A stretch of DNA of 64,000 bases from Methylocystis bryophila (GTDB lineage: Bacteria > Pseudomonadota > Alphaproteobacteria > Rhizobiales > Beijerinckiaceae), in NCBI RefSeq assembly GCF_027925445.1, contig NZ_AP027149.1:1054001-1118000 (forward strand), given 5' to 3'. A model generated the notes under the pieces. That model had not been told where the DNA came from. It saw only the letters and a program-made list of their open reading frames with translations, and searched no databases. Position 1 is the stretch's first letter. The number at the start of each line of letters is the position of its first letter. Positions 22,869 to 31,599 of the stretch are shown here, in pieces. The position numbers and the translations under genes are program-made.

Positions 22869-24452
22869 CTACCGCATCCCCCCGAAAATATTGCGCAGGA
22901 CCTCGCGGCTGATCTTCGTGCCGAAGCTCTTGGCGGCCGATTGCAGCGCGGCGCTGGCGGCCTTCTCGGCGGGCGAGAGACGATTGGGGCTCGGGCGGGT
23001 GAAGAGCCCGCCGAGCGCCCCCTTGACGCCCTCCCAGATCCCGCCGTCGGCCGAGGCCTCGATGGGCGGCGCGTTGTCGACGTCCGGCGCCTTGGCCGGC
23101 CCCGCGCCCGCGCTTTCCATCCGCGCTCCGGCGCGCTTCTGCAGCACCTCGAAGGCGGATTCGCGATCGATCGGCGTATCGTAGAGACCGTAAAGCGGGC
23201 CGCCCTCGATGACGGCCTGGCGCTCCTGCGGGCTGATCGGCCCGACGCGCGAGGAAGGCGGTGCGATAAACGTTCTCTCCACGACCCGCGGCGCGCCTTT
23301 CTCGTCGAGCATCGAGACCAGCGCTTCGCCGACCGCAAGCTCGGTGATGGCCGCCGCCGTGTCAAAATCCTTGTTCTGCCGAAAGGTCTCGGCTGCCGTG
23401 CGCACCGCTTTCTGGTCGCGCGGCGTGAAGGCGCGCAGCGCGTGCTGAATGCGATTGCCGAGCTGGCCCAGCACCGTATCCGGCACGTCGAGCGGGCTCT
23501 GCGTGACGAAATAGACGCCGACGCCCTTGGAGCGGATGAGTCGCACGACCTGCTCGATCGCGGTGAGAAGGCCTTTCGGCGCGTCGGTGAAGAGGAGATG
23601 GGCTTCGTCGAAAAAGAACACGAGCTTCGGCGCCGGCAGATCTCCGACCTCCGGGAGCTGCGTGAAGAGCTCGGTCAACATCCACAACAGGAAGGTCGCA
23701 TAGAGCCGTGGCGAGCGCATGAGCTTTTCGGCTGCGAGGATGTTGACATAGCCGCGGCCTGCTTCGTCCTGGCCGATAAAATCCTTGAGATCGAGCGCCG
23801 GCTCGCCAAAGAATTTCTCGCCGCCCTGCGTCTCCAGCACGAGAAGCTGGCGTTGCACGGCTCCGATCGAGCTGCTCGCGACATTGCCGTATTTCGTCTG
23901 CAGCTCGCTCGCATTTTCGGCGACATAGGCGAGTGTCGCGCGCAGGTCCTTCAGATCATAGAGCAGCAGGCCCCGCTCGTCGGCGACGCGAAAGACGATG
24001 TTGAGCACGCCTTCCTGTGTGTCGTTGAGATCGAGCAGGCGCGCAAGCAGAAGCGGACCCATTTCAGCGATTGTCGCGCGCACCGGATGGCCGTTTTCGG
24101 CGAAGAGGTCCCAGAAGATCACGGGGAACTTCTCAGGACGATAATCGAGGCCGAGATCCTTGGCGCGCTCGACCAAGATCGCGCGTCCGTCGCCGGGCTG
24201 ACTCAAGCCGGCGAGATCGCCCTTCACATCCGCGAGGAACACCGTCGTCCCAGCGCGCGAGAATCCTTCCGCGAGCCGTTGCAGCGTCACGCTCTTGCCC
24301 GTCCCCGTGGCGCCGGCGATGAGGCCGTGGCGATTGCCGAGGGGCAGCAGCAGATATTGATATTGGCGCTCCTGCGCGGCCTCCCGCTTGGCCGAGGCGC
24401 GCGTGGCGCCGACGAGGATCTTGCCGGGAAGGGCGTTAGGGTCCGCGGGCAT
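22869..24452 (-). CDS. HerA-like / DUF853 ATPase (YjgR family)
   Basis: 527 aa from the ATG at 24452, with GGAG 8 nt upstream; the extra upstream 26 codons are not needed. The P-loop is GATGTGKS (47-54) and the Walker B strand is KLVFFFDEAHLLF. A sensor-like YFVTQSPLDVPDTVLGQLGNRIQHALR, typical of the YjgR/HerA group of hexameric DNA-pumping ATPases, follows. The C-terminus (after about 430) is low-complexity Pro/Ala. The biochemical role of YjgR is not established; a DNA translocase or helicase is the family expectation. The C-terminal end touches a dispersed repeat. Confidence 0.87.
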   Translation of the reverse strand: MPADPNALPGKILVGATRASAKREAAQERQYQYLLLPLGNRHGLIAGATGTGKSVTLQRLAEGFSRAGTTVFLADVKGDLAGLSQPGDGRAILVERAKDLGLDYRPEKFPVIFWDLFAENGHPVRATIAEMGPLLLARLLDLNDTQEGVLNIVFRVADERGLLLYDLKDLRATLAYVAENASELQTKYGNVASSSIGAVQRQLLVLETQGGEKFFGEPALDLKDFIGQDEAGRGYVNILAAEKLMRSPRLYATFLLWMLTELFTQLPEVGDLPAPKLVFFFDEAHLLFTDAPKGLLTAIEQVVRLIRSKGVGVYFVTQSPLDVPDTVLGQLGNRIQHALRAFTPRDQKAVRTAAETFRQNKDFDTAAAITELAVGEALVSMLDEKGAPRVVERTFIAPPSSRVGPISPQERQAVIEGGPLYGLYDTPIDRESAFEVLQKRAGARMESAGAGPAKAPDVDNAPPIEASADGGIWEGVKGALGGLFTRPSPNRLSPAEKAASAALQSAAKSFGTKISREVLRNIFGGMR

Positions 24453-24773
24453 GCGCAAAGCTCCAGTTGAGGCGCCGATGACGCTCTCGAAGCGTCTCGC
24501 GCATTTTCGCAGAAGCCGGGGCCGCGTCAAAGAGCGAGCGATGCGCCGCTTTTGGCGCGGGCTCGCGAAGCGAGAGCGACATTGGCGAAAGGCTTGGGCG
24601 AAAGGCTCGCCGCAGCGCTTGGCGCCTGTTGTAGAAATGTCACGCCGCGTGAGAATCGGCGCCGAAGGGTCGATTGTTCATTGCCCGAATCTGGCACGCC
24701 GCATAGCGTAGGAGTAACCATAGTCTCGCTACGAGTCTGATGGTTCAATTCCAAGATCGCGGCGAACGCTCCG
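24453..24773. other. 321-base divergent spacer
   Basis: It lies between the HerA-like start (minus) and the DUF2946-like start (plus). No gene or repeat is recognised. TTCAATTCCA near 24746 superficially resembles a tRNA T loop, but no stems form around it. Promoters for both directions are expected here, but none is clear enough to mark. Confidence 0.4.
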
Positions 24774-25124
24774 ATGCGCGCAATGAAGTCCTGGCTCTCG
24801 CTCTTAGCCGCACTGGTCGCGATCCTCGTCGCGAACCCGGGCTCGGCGAGCGTCGTCGGCGCGTCGGACCTCTCGACCGTCTCCGCGGCGACGCCGTCCC
24901 ATTGCGCGAGCATGCTGGGCGATCAAGCGCCGAACGGCGGCAGGCGGTCGGCGCCTTGCGAGCATTGTCTTCTCTGTGGCGTCGCCTTCATCGCGCCTCC
25001 AGAAGCGCCGACGGCGGATCGATCCGCAACCTCCCGACGCTTCGCGCCCTTGGCGGCCAAATTTGCCGCGCGGCCGCAGCAAGAGGCCAGCGCGCATCGC
25101 GCCCGGGCGCCGCCCGTCATTTAA
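24774..25124 (+). CDS. DUF2946-like exported small protein
   Basis: 116 aa (an alternative ATG lies three codons in, at 24783). An N-terminal hydrophobic signal/anchor (about 5-25, SLLAALVAILVANPGSAS) is followed by a short variable region. CEHCLLCG lies around residue 63-70, the Cys-x2-Cys-x2-Cys type motif of DUF2946, and an Ala/Arg-rich tail ends the protein. DUF2946 genes often sit beside TonB receptors for metals, especially copper, and one follows here 113 nt downstream. A periplasmic metal-binding role is inferred. No strong ribosome binding site is seen. Confidence 0.6.
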   Translation: MRAMKSWLSLLAALVAILVANPGSASVVGASDLSTVSAATPSHCASMLGDQAPNGGRRSAPCEHCLLCGVAFIAPPEAPTADRSATSRRFAPLAAKFAARPQQEASAHRARAPPVI

Positions 25125-25237
25125 AGCCGCGCGTCCAAGCGAAAGTTTTTGCGTCTTCTTTCTCGAATATTCCGCCCTCGCGCCGCGACGGCCGGCGAGC
25201 GGGCCTGCCACATGGTGGCGGATTCGGAGCAATCGTC

Positions 25238-27829
25238 ATGTCAACTCGTCCCTCTATTCGCATCGTCCGCGCCGGCGCCGTCAGCGCTGTCGCCTTGCAG
25301 ATCGCTCTGACAGCCGGCGCGGCCTATGCGCAAACCACTCTGCCGACGATCGACGTCGGCGGCGCGAAACATGTCGCGCACAAGCCCGCGCCGAGCGCCA
25401 AGCCAACAACCCATGTCGCCGCGGCGCCCACGCGCGCCGCCCCCGAGCGGATGACCCGACCCGCTCCTTCGCGGCCTGCGCCCCATCCATCCGCACCCCA
25501 GGCTCCGCTGGAGCCGACGCCGACGCCTGAGCAGCCCTGGCAGGAGGCCGCGCCGGGGACCCAGCAACCCGAGTATTCCGACCTCAAAAAGCCGTTGACG
25601 CAGCCGCAGAGGTCCGACGCTTCCTCGAGCGTGAGAGATTTCAGCCCGCAGCAGGTCAATGCGCGCGTCTTTGCGCAGCCCGGCGAGGCGCTGGAGATCG
25701 CGCCCGGCCTCGTCGTCGCGCAGCACAGCGGCCCCGGCAAGGCGAACCAATATTTCCTGCGCGGCTTCGCGCTCGATCACGGCTATGACATCGGCATCAC
25801 TTTCGACGGCATGAACGTCAATCAGCCGTCGCATATCCACAGCAACGGCTACGCCGACACGAACTTCCTGATCCCGGAACTGCTCAGCCAGTTCGAGGTG
25901 CGCAAGGGTCCTTATTTCGCGGACGAGGGTGTGTTCTCGGCCGTCGGCGCGATCCACATGAACTACATCGACAAGCTGCGCGAGGGACTTGTCATCGCTT
26001 CGGGCGGCAGCTTCGGCTGGGGCCGGCTGGTGGGCGCCAAGTCCTGGGCGCTCGGCCAAGGCGAGCTGTTCACGGCCCTCGAGCTGCGCAACTACAACGG
26101 TCCGTGGCAGCGGCCGGACGAAGGGCGCGTCATCAACGGTTTCGCGCGCTGGAGCGAGGGCACGCAGGAAAACGGCTTCTCGCTCACGGCCATGGCCTAT
26201 TCGCAGCATTATTTCGCGACGGACCAGATTCCTTACAACCTCGTCTCGGAAGGGCTCATGTCGCGCTGGGACACGCAGGACCCGACGGACGGCGGCAACG
26301 GCGCGCGCTACAGCCTGTCGATGCGCTGGAGCGAGACCAACAAGAACGACTGGTCGCGCGTCGAAGCCTATATGATTCACAACGACACCAATCTCTACGA
26401 CAACTTCACCTATTGGCAGAGCAATCCCGCCAGTCTGCTCTTCCAGCCCCTCAGCGCCAACACCTTCGCCTTGGGCGACCAAACGCATCAGTTCGATCAT
26501 CGCCAGCAATACGGCCTTAAGGCCATGCATGGCTGGAAATACACCCTGCAGGGCACGGATATGCAGACGCGCGTCGGCTATCAGGGCCTCGCCGACTTCA
26601 TCCTGAACGGCAACGGCGACTCATTCCAGAGGCAGCAGTTCGATCAGATCTCGAACAACTACATCAAGGAATATATCCATGGGCTGTGGACGGACACGAC
26701 GCAGTTCTGGACGCCGTGGTTGCGCACGACGGAGGGCTTCCGTCTCGACTATGTGCACGGCTCGGTGAACTCCGTCGCCAACCCCACGCTCGCGCTGGGC
26801 TCTTTTCCGCCCCTCGTTCCCGACCCGACCGCAACATTCCTCGTTCCCGCGACTCCCTTTCCTTTGGGCAGCCTCAACAATGGCGAGCTCGGGCGGTTCT
26901 TCACGAGCCCCAAGGTCGGGACCGTGCTCGGGCCCTATAACAACACCGAGCTTTTCGTGAACTTCGGCGAGGGCCTGCGCGCCGAGGATATCCGGGGCGC
27001 GCTTGGTCACTGGACGACGGACGGAGGCGCCTATTCGTACATCCCCAACGTGCAGCTTCTGACGAAGACGCGCGGCGCCGAAACCGGCTTGCGCAGCAAG
27101 GGCATCCTGCCGGGATTGGACGCGACCATCACGCTTTTCTGGCAGGATCTCGACGCCGAGCAGACCTTCAACGCCGATACGGCGACTAGCCAATACGGTC
27201 GTCCCGGCCGGCGTTACGGCTTCGAATTCACCGGGAATTACGAGATCACGAGCTGGGCCCATGCAGACGCCAACGTCACCGGCACGCATGCGCGCTTCCG
27301 CGGCTACGACCAGCAGCAGTTTGCGAATTGGTTCACATATCTCTCGGGCGGAGTCGCCGCCGACCCGCTCTGGCCGCTTAGCCTGCCAGGATCTTCCCCC
27401 GGCAATTATCTCATGCTCGCCCCGGTTTGGGTCTCCACTTTCGGCCTCGAGCTCGGGGAGAAAACCGGCTGGTTTGGCGCGCTGCGCGGGCGTTATTTCG
27501 GCGCTCGGCCGCTCACTGAAGACGGCCAGATCGAGTCGCATGCGACCTTTACCGTCAATGCGCGTCTCGGCTACCGCTTTGACAATGGCTGGAAGGTGCA
27601 GGTCGACGGCTTCAACATCCTGAATTCGCGCGCCGACATGATCGATTATGCGGCCAATGTGTTCGGCAAGCAGGATTTCGCGATCAACCCCTGGTACGTC
27701 GGCGGCAGCGCGGGCATCGCGCAGCGCACCTGGAAGCCGATCGATCCGCCGGCCGTGCGCCTCACGATCAGCGGACCGCTCGACTTCGTCGACAAGACGC
27801 CGATCGCGCCAGTCCTCGCGAGCTACTGA
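25238..27829 (+). CDS. TonB-dependent outer-membrane receptor (possible copper/metal uptake)
   Basis: 863 aa from the ATG at 25238, with CGGAG 10 nt upstream; the frame is open much further upstream, but only this start gives a signal peptide (1-31, ending AYA). The mature N-terminus begins TLPTIDVGG and continues as a Pro/Ala/His-rich linker to about residue 125. A plug domain (about 130-250) contains GLVVAQHSGPGKANQYFLRG and the conserved RKGPY. A 22-strand-type barrel with many aromatic-rich strands runs to residue 863. The HSHIHSNGYAD-like His-rich plug segment (QPSHIHSNGYADTNF) and the DUF2946 neighbour favour metal uptake. The ligand is not known. Confidence 0.88.
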   Translation: MSTRPSIRIVRAGAVSAVALQIALTAGAAYAQTTLPTIDVGGAKHVAHKPAPSAKPTTHVAAAPTRAAPERMTRPAPSRPAPHPSAPQAPLEPTPTPEQPWQEAAPGTQQPEYSDLKKPLTQPQRSDASSSVRDFSPQQVNARVFAQPGEALEIAPGLVVAQHSGPGKANQYFLRGFALDHGYDIGITFDGMNVNQPSHIHSNGYADTNFLIPELLSQFEVRKGPYFADEGVFSAVGAIHMNYIDKLREGLVIASGGSFGWGRLVGAKSWALGQGELFTALELRNYNGPWQRPDEGRVINGFARWSEGTQENGFSLTAMAYSQHYFATDQIPYNLVSEGLMSRWDTQDPTDGGNGARYSLSMRWSETNKNDWSRVEAYMIHNDTNLYDNFTYWQSNPASLLFQPLSANTFALGDQTHQFDHRQQYGLKAMHGWKYTLQGTDMQTRVGYQGLADFILNGNGDSFQRQQFDQISNNYIKEYIHGLWTDTTQFWTPWLRTTEGFRLDYVHGSVNSVANPTLALGSFPPLVPDPTATFLVPATPFPLGSLNNGELGRFFTSPKVGTVLGPYNNTELFVNFGEGLRAEDIRGALGHWTTDGGAYSYIPNVQLLTKTRGAETGLRSKGILPGLDATITLFWQDLDAEQTFNADTATSQYGRPGRRYGFEFTGNYEITSWAHADANVTGTHARFRGYDQQQFANWFTYLSGGVAADPLWPLSLPGSSPGNYLMLAPVWVSTFGLELGEKTGWFGALRGRYFGARPLTEDGQIESHATFTVNARLGYRFDNGWKVQVDGFNILNSRADMIDYAANVFGKQDFAINPWYVGGSAGIAQRTWKPIDPPAVRLTISGPLDFVDKTPIAPVLASY

Positions 27830-27842
27830 TCGAAAGCCAAAG

Positions 27843-27868
27843 AGAGCGGCGCAAGCCGCTCTTTTTTT
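27843..27868 (+). terminator. Rho-independent terminator after the TonB receptor
   Basis: AGAGCGGC-GCAA-GCCGCTCT followed directly by a run of seven T. A perfect 8-bp stem with a tetraloop, 13 nt after the receptor stop codon, makes this the clearest intrinsic terminator in the window. Confidence 0.93.
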
Positions 27869-27919
27869 GACGCGAGCGTGTTCGTCCGCGAGCGCTCGAA
27901 TGAGGTCCGTCTCGCCGCC

Positions 27920-29122
27920 TCACCAGCCGGCGATCTTTTGGCAGCCGTCCTGCCCTCCCTCGAAGGCGTAATGATCGCCGCAGGCGTAGACCGTCGGCGG
28001 CTCGTGGTTCGACTCGAACCGATCGTAACCTTCCTTCAGATTCTTCCAGAACCCGGCCCATTCCTTGCCGGCGACGGCGTCCTGAGACATGAAGGACATC
28101 CAGCCGCTGGCCGTCGTCTCCTTCAGCAGGGCCGACTCGGTCATGCGAAACGGGAAGATATGCACGGGCACGTCGCGTTGGCCGGCGGAAAGCGCGGCCG
28201 AGACGAAGCCGTAGATTTCCTCGATGCCCTTGTCGGTCATCGCGAAGCAGCCGACCGACTTGCAGGCGCCATGCACCATGACGAGGCCCCCGGTGCGTCC
28301 GTTCTGCTTGTCGAAGGCGTTGGGGTAGCCGACGTTGAAGGCGCGGAAATAGTTGGAGTGCGGATTGAGCTGCTTCGCGGAGACGGCATAGAAGCCCTCC
28401 GGCGATTGATAATCGGCCTCCTTGAGCTTGGGCCCCAGGTGGCCGGACGATTTGCAGATCGGGAAGGTGCGGTAAAGCGTGTAGTGGCCATTGACCTTGA
28501 GCCACAGCTCGAGCTCGCCCTCCTTCTTGAAGATGCGCACATAGGCCGGCGCGCCCATGTTGAAGCGGGGCGGCGGCTGATCCGGCCGGTCGAAAGCCCC
28601 GGGCGGCGCGGGCTTCAGCGTCGGCTCGGGCGCAAGCGCGGCGACCTGCTGCTCCGCAGGCGCCGGCGCCGCGACCGCTTGTGGGGCGGCGGCCTGAGCC
28701 TCGGGCGCCTCGGCGGCGGCCTCCGCCAAAAGCGTGGAAGGCCTGCGCGGCGGCAGGGGGATTTCCTCTTCGCCCAGGCCGTCCGGCCGGCGCGGCGGCG
28801 TCGGCGCGTCCACCGGCTGGCCCGGGATATTCAACGACGCCGGCGCCTCTGCAGCTTTGGCGGCGGCCTGAGCCTCGGACGGCGGCGCGACCTCGTCACT
28901 GCGGCGCAGCGTTGCGATGCCGCCGCGAATCGCGTGCAGAAATCGGCCGCCGAGGCCCTCGTCGGCCCGCGCCGGAGACGGCGCCGCGGCGCTCGGCGGT
29001 TCCGCGCTCTCCTCCTTCTCCGGGGCAAGGTTCAGCGCGAGGACGCCGATCGTGAGCGTCGCCGCCGAGACGATCGCCAAGGCAAGCTGCGTCCGACTCG
29101 GCTTTATCGCCTCCACTCTCAT
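27920..29122 (-). CDS. L,D-transpeptidase (YkuD family)
   Basis: 400 aa. A membrane anchor or signal segment (about 12-32) is followed by a long Pro/Ala/Glu-rich periplasmic linker (about 35-185). The YkuD domain (about 190-320) carries the signature HGACKSVGCFAM with catalytic Cys292 and the upstream His. It should form 3-3 crosslinks in peptidoglycan or attach proteins to it in the periplasm. The C-terminal about 80 residues include KEWAGFWKNLKEGYDRF and a CGD...GGQDGC pair of cysteines. It is convergent with the TonB receptor across the terminator. Confidence 0.9.
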   Translation of the reverse strand: MRVEAIKPSRTQLALAIVSAATLTIGVLALNLAPEKEESAEPPSAAAPSPARADEGLGGRFLHAIRGGIATLRRSDEVAPPSEAQAAAKAAEAPASLNIPGQPVDAPTPPRRPDGLGEEEIPLPPRRPSTLLAEAAAEAPEAQAAAPQAVAAPAPAEQQVAALAPEPTLKPAPPGAFDRPDQPPPRFNMGAPAYVRIFKKEGELELWLKVNGHYTLYRTFPICKSSGHLGPKLKEADYQSPEGFYAVSAKQLNPHSNYFRAFNVGYPNAFDKQNGRTGGLVMVHGACKSVGCFAMTDKGIEEIYGFVSAALSAGQRDVPVHIFPFRMTESALLKETTASGWMSFMSQDAVAGKEWAGFWKNLKEGYDRFESNHEPPTVYACGDHYAFEGGQDGCQKIAGW

Positions 29123-29272
29123 GATGACGACGCCCCGCCGCGCAGGATTGCCGCACTCTCGCGTAAGATGCGATTTAACATCCTAAAAAATAAACCATTT
29201 TTCCGGCCGGCGCGCTCGTCTGGCCGCGGGCTGCGGACGGCCGACGCAAGCAGGCGAAGGGCCCGCGTCAAG

Positions 29273-29800
29273 CTAATGCCCTTCAAACGTCACGAGGCTG
29301 CGCACGGGCACGTCGAGCGCCTCGAGCCTCTTCGCCCCGCCAAGCTCCGGCAGGTCGATGACGAAACAGGCGGCGATGATCTCGGCGCCCATCTTACGGA
29401 GCAAGCCTATGGCGCCCTCGGCCGTGCCGCCAGTCGCAATCAGATCGTCGACCAGGATCACGCGATCGCCGGGCGACACCGCATCTTCGTGCATCTCCAT
29501 CTCGTCCGTTCCATATTCCAGCTCGTAACTGATCGAGACCGTCTTGTGGGGGAGCTTGCCCTTCTTACGGATTGGCACGAATCCCGCCGAAAGCTGATGG
29601 GCGACGGCGCCGCCGAGGATGAAGCCCCGCGCCTCCATGCCGGCCACCTTGTCCATTTTGGAGCCGGACCAGGGCTGCACCAGCTCGTCCACCGCCTTGC
29701 GGAAGGCGCGGGCGTCACCGAGCAGAGTCGTGATGTCGCGAAAGAGGATGCCTTTTTTGGGGTAATCGGGAATGGTGCGGATCGCGGCGGCGAGAGGCAT
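29273..29800 (-). CDS. apt: Adenine phosphoribosyltransferase
   Basis: 175 aa, full length. It makes AMP from adenine and PRPP (purine salvage, cytoplasm). Family features are IRTIPDYPKKGILFRDITTLL at the N-terminus, AGMEARGFILGGAVA, RKKGKLPHKTVSISYELEYG, and the PRPP loop RVILVDDLIATGGTAEGAI. The start fits the family length. It is single-gene and divergent from hrcA across 241 nt. Confidence 0.95.
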   Translation of the reverse strand: MPLAAAIRTIPDYPKKGILFRDITTLLGDARAFRKAVDELVQPWSGSKMDKVAGMEARGFILGGAVAHQLSAGFVPIRKKGKLPHKTVSISYELEYGTDEMEMHEDAVSPGDRVILVDDLIATGGTAEGAIGLLRKMGAEIIAACFVIDLPELGGAKRLEALDVPVRSLVTFEGH

Positions 29801-30041
29801 GGGTCAAAGCTCGAAACGGTTGGGTTGCAGCTGCTTCCTAGCGCATTTGTCGCCTGAAAGCAGCCATCAGGCGCTGCTCCCTCGCGGCGACCGCTTTGTC
29901 GCTCCGCGGCGTGGCAAATTTGGGGACGGTCGATCCGAGCAGGCTGTTGAAAAAGTGAACGAAGATCGCGCTCCGAAGCTCCAATCGGAGGCCTGCGGCC
30001 TCCGGCCTCGACCTGCTGGCCCATTGCGCTATGCTCGCTCC

Positions 30042-31109
30042 ATGACCCCGGCGCTCCCCTCCGCCTCGCTTCTCGCCCAGCTCGACGACCGCTCGCGCGA
30101 GATTTTTCGGCAAATTGTCGACGGCTATCTCGCCTCGGGGGAGCCGGTCGGCTCGCGGCATATCTCTCGGGTTCTGCCGATGACACTCTCGCCCGCTTCG
30201 GTGCGCAACGTCATGCAGGATCTGGAAGAGCTCGGGCTTGTCTATGCGCCGCACATCAGCGCGGGGCGGCTGCCGACTGAAATGGGCCTGCGCTTCTTCG
30301 TCGACTCGCTCTTGCAAATCGGCGACGTGGGGCCGCAGGAGCGCGCGCGCATGCAGGCGCAGGTCGAGACGGCCTCCAAGGAGCGCGATTTCGAGGGCGT
30401 CCTCGCCGAGGCGACGGGTCTGCTCTCGGGCCTCGCCCGCGCGGCTGGCGTCGTCGCCGTCGACAAGGCCGACGTACGCCTGAAGCAGATCGATTTCGTG
30501 CGGCTCGAACGGGAACGCGTGCTCGCCATTCTCGTCGCCGAGGACGGCGGGGTCGAGAACCGCGTGCTGCCGGTCCCGAAAGACCTGCCGGCTTCCGCGC
30601 TCATTGAGGCGGCCAATTACCTCAACGCGCGCATCCGGGGCCGCACGCTCGCCGAGGCCCGGCGCGAGATCGAAGCGGCGAGAGTGGCCGCTCAGGCCGA
30701 GCTCGACGCGCTGACCGCAAGGCTCGTCGAGGCGGGGATCGCGAGCTGGGGAGGCGCGGGCCGTGAGCTCATCGTGCGCGGCCAGGCGCATCTCCTGGAA
30801 GATCTGACCGCGCTGGAGGATCTCGAGCGCATCCGCCTGCTCTTTTCCGATCTCGAAACCAAGACGGAAGTCATCGACCTGTTGGAGCGCGCCGAGGAAG
30901 GCGAGGGCGTGCGCATCTTCATCGGCAGCGAGAACAAGCTCTTTTCGCTCTCCGGCTCCTCGATGATCGCCGCGCCCTTGCACGACGCCAATCGCCGCAT
31001 TGTCGGCGCGCTCGGCGTGATCGGCCCGACCCGGCTCAATTACGCGCGCATCGTGCCCATGGTAGACTACACTGCGAAGCTTTTGTCGCGCGTGGCGGGC
31101 GGGGGTTAG
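30042..31109 (+). CDS. hrcA: Heat-inducible transcription repressor HrcA
   Basis: 355 aa from the ATG at 30042; the frame is open upstream, but only this start gives the family N-terminus. A winged-helix DNA-binding region (REIFRQIVDGYLASGEPVGS, then PASVRNVMQDLEELGLV and HISAGRLPTEMGLRFFVD) is followed by a GAF-like core and C-terminal IAAPLHDANRRIVGALGVIGPTRLNYARI. HrcA represses groESL/dnaK-type operons through CIRCE elements, with GroEL as co-factor. No CIRCE (TTAGCACTC/GAGTGCTAA) was seen in the window. grpE, a frequent neighbour, is not the next gene here. Confidence 0.95.
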   Translation: MTPALPSASLLAQLDDRSREIFRQIVDGYLASGEPVGSRHISRVLPMTLSPASVRNVMQDLEELGLVYAPHISAGRLPTEMGLRFFVDSLLQIGDVGPQERARMQAQVETASKERDFEGVLAEATGLLSGLARAAGVVAVDKADVRLKQIDFVRLERERVLAILVAEDGGVENRVLPVPKDLPASALIEAANYLNARIRGRTLAEARREIEAARVAAQAELDALTARLVEAGIASWGGAGRELIVRGQAHLLEDLTALEDLERIRLLFSDLETKTEVIDLLERAEEGEGVRIFIGSENKLFSLSGSSMIAAPLHDANRRIVGALGVIGPTRLNYARIVPMVDYTAKLLSRVAGGG

Positions 31110-31193
31110 GGCGCGGGTGCTCGATCCGGAACCAATGCTGCGGAAGGGACGTTATTCCTCCACGTTCGCTCGCTGCTTTCATCCGGGGCGGAA

Positions 31194-31559
31194 ATGAACA
31201 GCTTGAAAAATGTTTTGGTCTTCTCGTGCCTCGCGGTCACTCTCGTGGCGTCGCAAGCCCTCGCGCGGACTGAGAGAATGCGTAAGATCGAGGACGCGGG
31301 TATCTATTGCGCAAGCTTCGACAGGAAAATCGCTAACTTCTATCCGCTCGCCAAATCACGTTGTTCGGGGAAGTTCTCCTGCGCCATGCGCGCCACGATG
31401 GTGACGACGAAAGCCGATCTCATCAGGCATCAATGCACAGGCTTCTTCGTCGCGCCGGTTTGCCACGGCGCGCCGGTGAGTCACGAGACCCACAACATCT
31501 TGGAGACTTTGCACGTGTCTTGCGCCCGCGCCGAGGTTAGGCGAGGCTTCACCCCATAA
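31194..31559 (+). CDS. Small secreted cysteine-rich protein
   Basis: 121 aa. The signal peptide (1-24) ends QALA. The mature part has six cysteines (39, 57, 63, 81, 90, 110), enough for three disulfides. Motifs YPLAKSRCSGKFSCAMRATM and RHQCTGFFVAPVCHG suggest a compact disulfide-rich domain. No family is recognised with confidence. The ATG follows GGGGCGGAA. It stands alone between hrcA and the convergent tldD-like gene. Confidence 0.65.
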   Translation: MNSLKNVLVFSCLAVTLVASQALARTERMRKIEDAGIYCASFDRKIANFYPLAKSRCSGKFSCAMRATMVTTKADLIRHQCTGFFVAPVCHGAPVSHETHNILETLHVSCARAEVRRGFTP

Positions 31560-31599
31560 GGGCCGGCTGTTGTGCTCTGGCCAGCGCAGCCTCTTTTAT

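Noticed and set aside
22941..24470. 509-codon plus-strand frame opposite the HerA-like ATPase
   Set aside because: Antisense shadow; the P-loop and Walker B lie on the minus strand.
24720..24773. tRNA-like T loop (GGTTCAATTCC)
   Set aside because: No acceptor, D or anticodon stems can be formed around it.
29801..30041. CIRCE operator ahead of hrcA
   Set aside because: No TTAGCACTC-N9-GAGTGCTAA-like inverted repeat is visible in the apt-hrcA spacer.
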